64,000 nucleotides of DNA from Bacteroidota bacterium (GTDB lineage: Bacteria > Bacteroidota > Bacteroidia > J057 > JADKCL01), in NCBI GenBank assembly GCA_016718825.1, contig JADKCL010000005.1:1-64000 (forward strand), read 5' to 3'. Every line of letters starts with the position of its first letter. The stretch's first letter is position 1. A program made the position numbers and the translations under genes. The notes below the pieces were generated by a model. It was not told where the DNA came from. It saw nothing but the letters and a program-made list of their open reading frames with translations, and did no database searches. Positions 60,926-64,000 of the stretch are shown here, one piece after another.

Positions 60926-62995
60926 ATGAAGAAGCTCATTCATAAGACATTGACAGGGAGTGCAATCCTCCTCGCGTTGTTGCTCACATTCGGCGGAAGC
61001 TTGCAAGCCTCCAGCCACCGTGAGGCGCCGCTGATCGCCGATGATCCGCTGGCCGACAACACCGACCTCTACGTCTTCCGTAGCCCCGATGATACCAACT
61101 TTGTGACGATCATCGCCAACTACGTGCCCTTGCAATTGCCCCACGGTGGTCCCAACTACTATGGATTCGGCGAAAATATCCGCTACGAGATTCATATTGA
61201 GAACGATGGCACCGCGGGTGACGACATCACCTACCGGTTCACATTCAGCAAGACGAATCAGGACGCGACCACTTTCTTCAACATCCGTCTAGGGCAGCAA
61301 AACCTCAAGACGACCTATATTTTGGAGAAAAGCGTGAATGGTGGCGCATTTACAACCATCGTGAGCGGAGGCATCGTGCCCCCCTACAACATTGGTCCGC
61401 GCAGCATCACGGGTGGCGCAGGTCTGAACACGACCTATGATGCACTCTTCAACGCGGCGATTACCACTGCAACGGGTACTGGCGGCGAAAAGGTATTTTG
61501 TGGCCCGACCGATGATCCGTTTTATGTCGATCTCGGTGGCGTATTCGACGTAGGTGACTTGCCTCGCCAAGGCGGAGGCCCGAGGGACGGCCTTGCCTGC
61601 CTCAACGTGAGCACGATCGCCATCAAGGTGCCGATCGCGACATTGCAGAAGAACGGCCAAGCCGTCACATCGGCCGTGAACATCCTGGACAGCGACTTCA
61701 TCATCGGGGTCTGGGCAAGTGCAAGCCGTCAGCAGATCCGCACCCTCAACACGAATGGCAGCACGAGCTACAGCGGCAACTTTGTGCAAGTGAGCCGTCT
61801 GGGCATGCCCCTGACCAACGAGGTCGTGATTCCGATTGGCCAAAAAGACCGCTGGAATTCATTGACGCCTTACTCCGAGGATCCTGCCATGGACGACTAT
61901 TTCTGCAATCCGGAATTGGGTCTCTACATGGACAACAGCCTCTTTGGCGGTGCTGTGCCAGCCATGGCGCCCTTGCGCATCCAACGCAATTCGCTGCAAT
62001 CCTTTGACTTCGGCAATACCCATGACGGCTTATGGCCGATCCGGGCGAGCAATGGCGGTGCCGGAACCGCGTTGGACACGATGCTCTTTGGCAACTACCT
62101 GTTGCGTCAAGGCAAGCCACGCTCCGTGGACCTCCTGCCGATCTTCTACACAGGTGTCCCCAACCTTGCCCCCTATCAGTTGTGGACCGGCAAGGCGGGT
62201 GGCAATCCGTTGGCGGTGGGGAAACCCTTCATCAACAACTTCCTGCCGACTTTTGGTGACATGTTGCGCCTGAACATGGCAGTGCCTGTGACCCAGCGCA
62301 ACGACCCCAACTTCAGCGCGCTTGGCCTTGTGCAGGCAGCTGTCTTGGGTCTCACGACTGCACCCTACAACGCCAATGCCAATCTCGTCTTCATCCCCAA
62401 CATGGATGGCTTCCCCAACGGCCGCCGTTTGGAAGATGATGTGACCCGCATTGAATTGCAGGCAGTGTCTGGCGTGGCCTTGGCTGCGATCGGCCTCTGG
62501 TATGACGACTACACCGCTGGCGGACCGAATCCCGTGACGGCTGCCTTGGGCGGCGTGCTCGGCTACACTACTGGCGTCGAAAACAATGACACGACTTTCC
62601 GCAGCAGCTTCCCCTACGTGCAACAACCTTGGAGTGGTACGGGCAAATGCAGTGGCAAAGCGATCAGCTACACACAGCCAGCCGTGTTGGGTCCATCCGT
62701 GGGTCTGGGATTGGCAGCACCTGAAGTATTTGCGGCGGCAGGTCCCAATCCGTTTGCTGAATCCACAACCATCCGTTACCGCATGAACGGTGACGCCGAG
62801 GTGAGCATCGAGGTCTATGCCCTCAATGGCCAACTCGTGCACAAAATGGCTCCAAAGGCCCAAGGCGCAGGTGAATACCGCCACACTTGGAACGCAGGAG
62901 ATGCCCCCGCAGGTGTCTATCTCGCCAAAGTGATCGTCGGCAAAGGCACCGAAGCCCAGGTCATGCAAAGCTTCAAATTGGTGAAAACCAAATAA
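60926..62995 (+). CDS. DUF4331 protein, second copy, with T9SS sorting domain
   Basis: A 689-residue paralogue of the preceding protein with the same motifs (SSHREAPLIADDPLADNTDLY, NIRLGQQNLKTTYILEKSV, GVWASASRQQIRTLN, PNGRRLEDDVTRIELQAVSG, SSFPYVQQPWSG). It differs by a linker (KAISYTQPAVLGPSVGLGLA) and a type A T9SS sorting domain at the C-terminus (AGPNPFAESTTIRYRMNG, YALNGQLVHKM, ending SFKLVKTK). It is therefore predicted to reach the cell surface, while the first copy would stay in the periplasm. The start at 60926 follows a purine-rich stretch (aaaagaaaagaaagc) and lies 40 bases after the upstream stop. Confidence 0.92.
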   Translation: MKKLIHKTLTGSAILLALLLTFGGSLQASSHREAPLIADDPLADNTDLYVFRSPDDTNFVTIIANYVPLQLPHGGPNYYGFGENIRYEIHIENDGTAGDDITYRFTFSKTNQDATTFFNIRLGQQNLKTTYILEKSVNGGAFTTIVSGGIVPPYNIGPRSITGGAGLNTTYDALFNAAITTATGTGGEKVFCGPTDDPFYVDLGGVFDVGDLPRQGGGPRDGLACLNVSTIAIKVPIATLQKNGQAVTSAVNILDSDFIIGVWASASRQQIRTLNTNGSTSYSGNFVQVSRLGMPLTNEVVIPIGQKDRWNSLTPYSEDPAMDDYFCNPELGLYMDNSLFGGAVPAMAPLRIQRNSLQSFDFGNTHDGLWPIRASNGGAGTALDTMLFGNYLLRQGKPRSVDLLPIFYTGVPNLAPYQLWTGKAGGNPLAVGKPFINNFLPTFGDMLRLNMAVPVTQRNDPNFSALGLVQAAVLGLTTAPYNANANLVFIPNMDGFPNGRRLEDDVTRIELQAVSGVALAAIGLWYDDYTAGGPNPVTAALGGVLGYTTGVENNDTTFRSSFPYVQQPWSGTGKCSGKAISYTQPAVLGPSVGLGLAAPEVFAAAGPNPFAESTTIRYRMNGDAEVSIEVYALNGQLVHKMAPKAQGAGEYRHTWNAGDAPAGVYLAKVIVGKGTEAQVMQSFKLVKTK

Positions 62996-63012
62996 TGCTG
63001 AATGGATTGTAT

Positions 63013-63051
63013 TCCCATCTCCCCAAGGCCGATGGCTGCAAGGAGATGGGA
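63013..63051 (+). other. Hairpin between DUF4331 and TPR genes
   Basis: TCCCATCTCC (63013-63022) and GGAGATGGGA (63042-63051) form a ten-bp stem around a 19-base loop. No T-run follows, so it may be a processing or stability element within the operon, not a terminator. Confidence 0.4.
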
Positions 63052-63130
63052 GCACATCCTGAAACAAACCATTCGACTGCTTTAATAGATCAGCCCCACG
63101 ATTCATCCACACGATACAAGAAGAAGAAAA

Positions 63131-64000
63131 ATGAAAAAGTTCACTCCCCTCGTAGCATTGATTTTGATGGTATGCACCGCCTCGTTTGTACTCACAGGCT
63201 GCGGCGATACACGTGCAGGTGGCATGGAACTGCCGCAAGGAACTGCATCGGCAATCCCTTTCCTCAAAGGCCGCAAGGCAGGTCTTGGTAGCCCCGACGA
63301 AGTAACGAATGTCGCGACGATCTACGACAAGCAGAAGGCCGCCATTCAAAAGGATGCCAACAATGCCGAGGCTTACCTGGCACTCGCGGAGCTGTTCATG
63401 AACGAAGCTCGCATTACGGGGGAACACCCTTATTATTATCCGGCAGCGCTGAAAATGATCGACCTCATCCCGAATCTTGCTGGATGCAGCGAGGAGATCC
63501 GTTTCCAGGCAGCCTACTACAAAGCAACCGTACAGTTGTCCCAACACGAATTCCAGAAGGCACTCGCCACAGGCGAGGAAGGCCGGAAGATTTTCCCGCA
63601 GAATGCAGGCATCCATGGTGTCCTGATCGACGCAAATGTGGAATTGGGAAATTATGACGAAGCCGTGCGCCTCTCCGACATCATGGTGGGCATCCGTCCC
63701 GATTTGCGCTCCTATTCCAGGATCAGCTACCTCCGTGAGATTCACGGCGATCCCGAAGGTGCGATCGAAGCCATGAAAATGGCGGTCGATGCCGCTATGC
63801 CGGGCTATGAGCAGTCTGCTTGGTGCCGACTGACCCTCGCGAAACTTTATGAAAATTACGGCAAGCTCGACGATGCCAAGATGCACTACACGATCATCCT
63901 GGAAGAGCGCCCCGAATATCCATTTGCCTACAGCGGACTGGCTTCCATTGCCATGAAGCAAGGCAATACCGCCGAGGCGGGAAAACTGCTCGACAAGGCG
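63131..64000 (+). CDS. TPR-repeat lipoprotein, cut by window end
   Basis: The frame runs open from the ATG at 63131 to the window edge, at least 290 residues. It begins with a lipoprotein signal (lipobox VLTGC, Cys24) and a short linker (GGMELPQGTASAIPFLKG). Tetratricopeptide repeats then start at about residue 55: EAYLALAELFMNEARI, HEFQKALATGEEGRKIFP, GNYDEAVRLSDIMVGIRPD, GAIEAMKMAVDAAMPGYEQS and KLDDAKMHYTIILEERPEY. TPR proteins act as scaffolds in complexes. It is the fifth gene of the sigma/cupin/DUF4331 cluster and follows the second DUF4331 gene by 135 bases, with an AAGAAGAAAA ribosome-binding stretch just before the ATG. The remaining part, and perhaps further cluster genes, lie outside the window. 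Confidence 0.88.
   Translation, partial: MKKFTPLVALILMVCTASFVLTGCGDTRAGGMELPQGTASAIPFLKGRKAGLGSPDEVTNVATIYDKQKAAIQKDANNAEAYLALAELFMNEARITGEHPYYYPAALKMIDLIPNLAGCSEEIRFQAAYYKATVQLSQHEFQKALATGEEGRKIFPQNAGIHGVLIDANVELGNYDEAVRLSDIMVGIRPDLRSYSRISYLREIHGDPEGAIEAMKMAVDAAMPGYEQSAWCRLTLAKLYENYGKLDDAKMHYTIILEERPEYPFAYSGLASIAMKQGNTAEAGKLLDKA

Noticed and set aside
62030..63961. 643-codon open frame on the minus strand over the second DUF4331 and TPR genes
   Set aside because: It is the mirror of two strongly coding plus-strand genes, has no recognisable domain and no signal, and arises from their codon bias.
1..64000. tRNA and rRNA genes
   Set aside because: No T-arm motif in a cloverleaf context and no rRNA-like sequence was noticed; a dedicated scan was not possible.

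Overview
The window reads as a piece of a Bacteroidota chromosome (Saprospiria/Chitinophagia-like is my inference). The main evidence is eight secreted proteins that end in a type IX secretion (T9SS) C-terminal sorting domain of the 'YPNP...G.Y.v.v' kind. Other evidence is several TAnnTTTG / TTG promoters spaced about 20 bases apart, weak ribosome binding sites, a CarboxypepD_reg-type TonB receptor and SprB-like repeats. GC content looks moderate (about 50-55%) and falls in two accessory stretches, about 22.6-24.9 kb and 34.2-40.9 kb. I recognise no rRNA, tRNA, CRISPR or insertion sequence.

Layout. 0-7.7 kb holds metabolism and housekeeping: an ALDH3-like aldehyde dehydrogenase, a VOC protein, a DJ-1/AraC regulator, a coupled SPFH + NAD-kinase-like + TSUP-transporter run, and two unknown genes. 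7.7-22 kb is a surface/secretome zone: a glycine-rich SprB-type adhesin, ACMSD, a PglC-type sugar transferase, a propeller-like T9SS protein, a subtilisin-like protease, a ceramidase-like (CREST) membrane hydrolase and an arylsulfotransferase-like T9SS protein. 22-25 kb has a GreA/B-like factor and a small accessory unit: a HExxH metalloprotease with an N-terminus like cargo of extracellular contractile injection systems, plus a partner. 25-32 kb has hrpB, a T9SS protein and the paralogue of the 8-10 kb adhesin. 32.5-43.7 kb has an acyl-transfer set (FkbH-like HAD protein, acyl carrier protein, MBOAT, SGNH-like protein) split by about 6.7 kb of badly frameshifted DNA. That DNA contains an inverted duplicate of a beta-barrel + lipoprotein cassette. 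44-51 kb encodes a very large calcium-binding-type repeat protein with twelve 86-residue repeats, broken by two frameshifts. 51-54.4 kb has a lipoprotein, a fatty acid hydroxylase-family enzyme, a small membrane protein and an EI24/CysZ-like membrane protein. 54.5-64 kb carries a TonB-dependent receptor and then an ECF sigma factor with two cupin (ChrR-like) anti-sigma candidates, two DUF4331 proteins and a TPR lipoprotein that runs off the end.

Two themes matter most. The 56.9-64 kb sigma / cupin / cupin / DUF4331 / DUF4331 / TPR run looks like one regulated envelope system of unknown function and is the best candidate for an undescribed system. Second, several otherwise well-formed genes carry single-base indels at short homopolymers (27.9, 34.1, 39.8 and 49.1 kb). 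Sequencing or assembly error must therefore be weighed before genes here are called dead.
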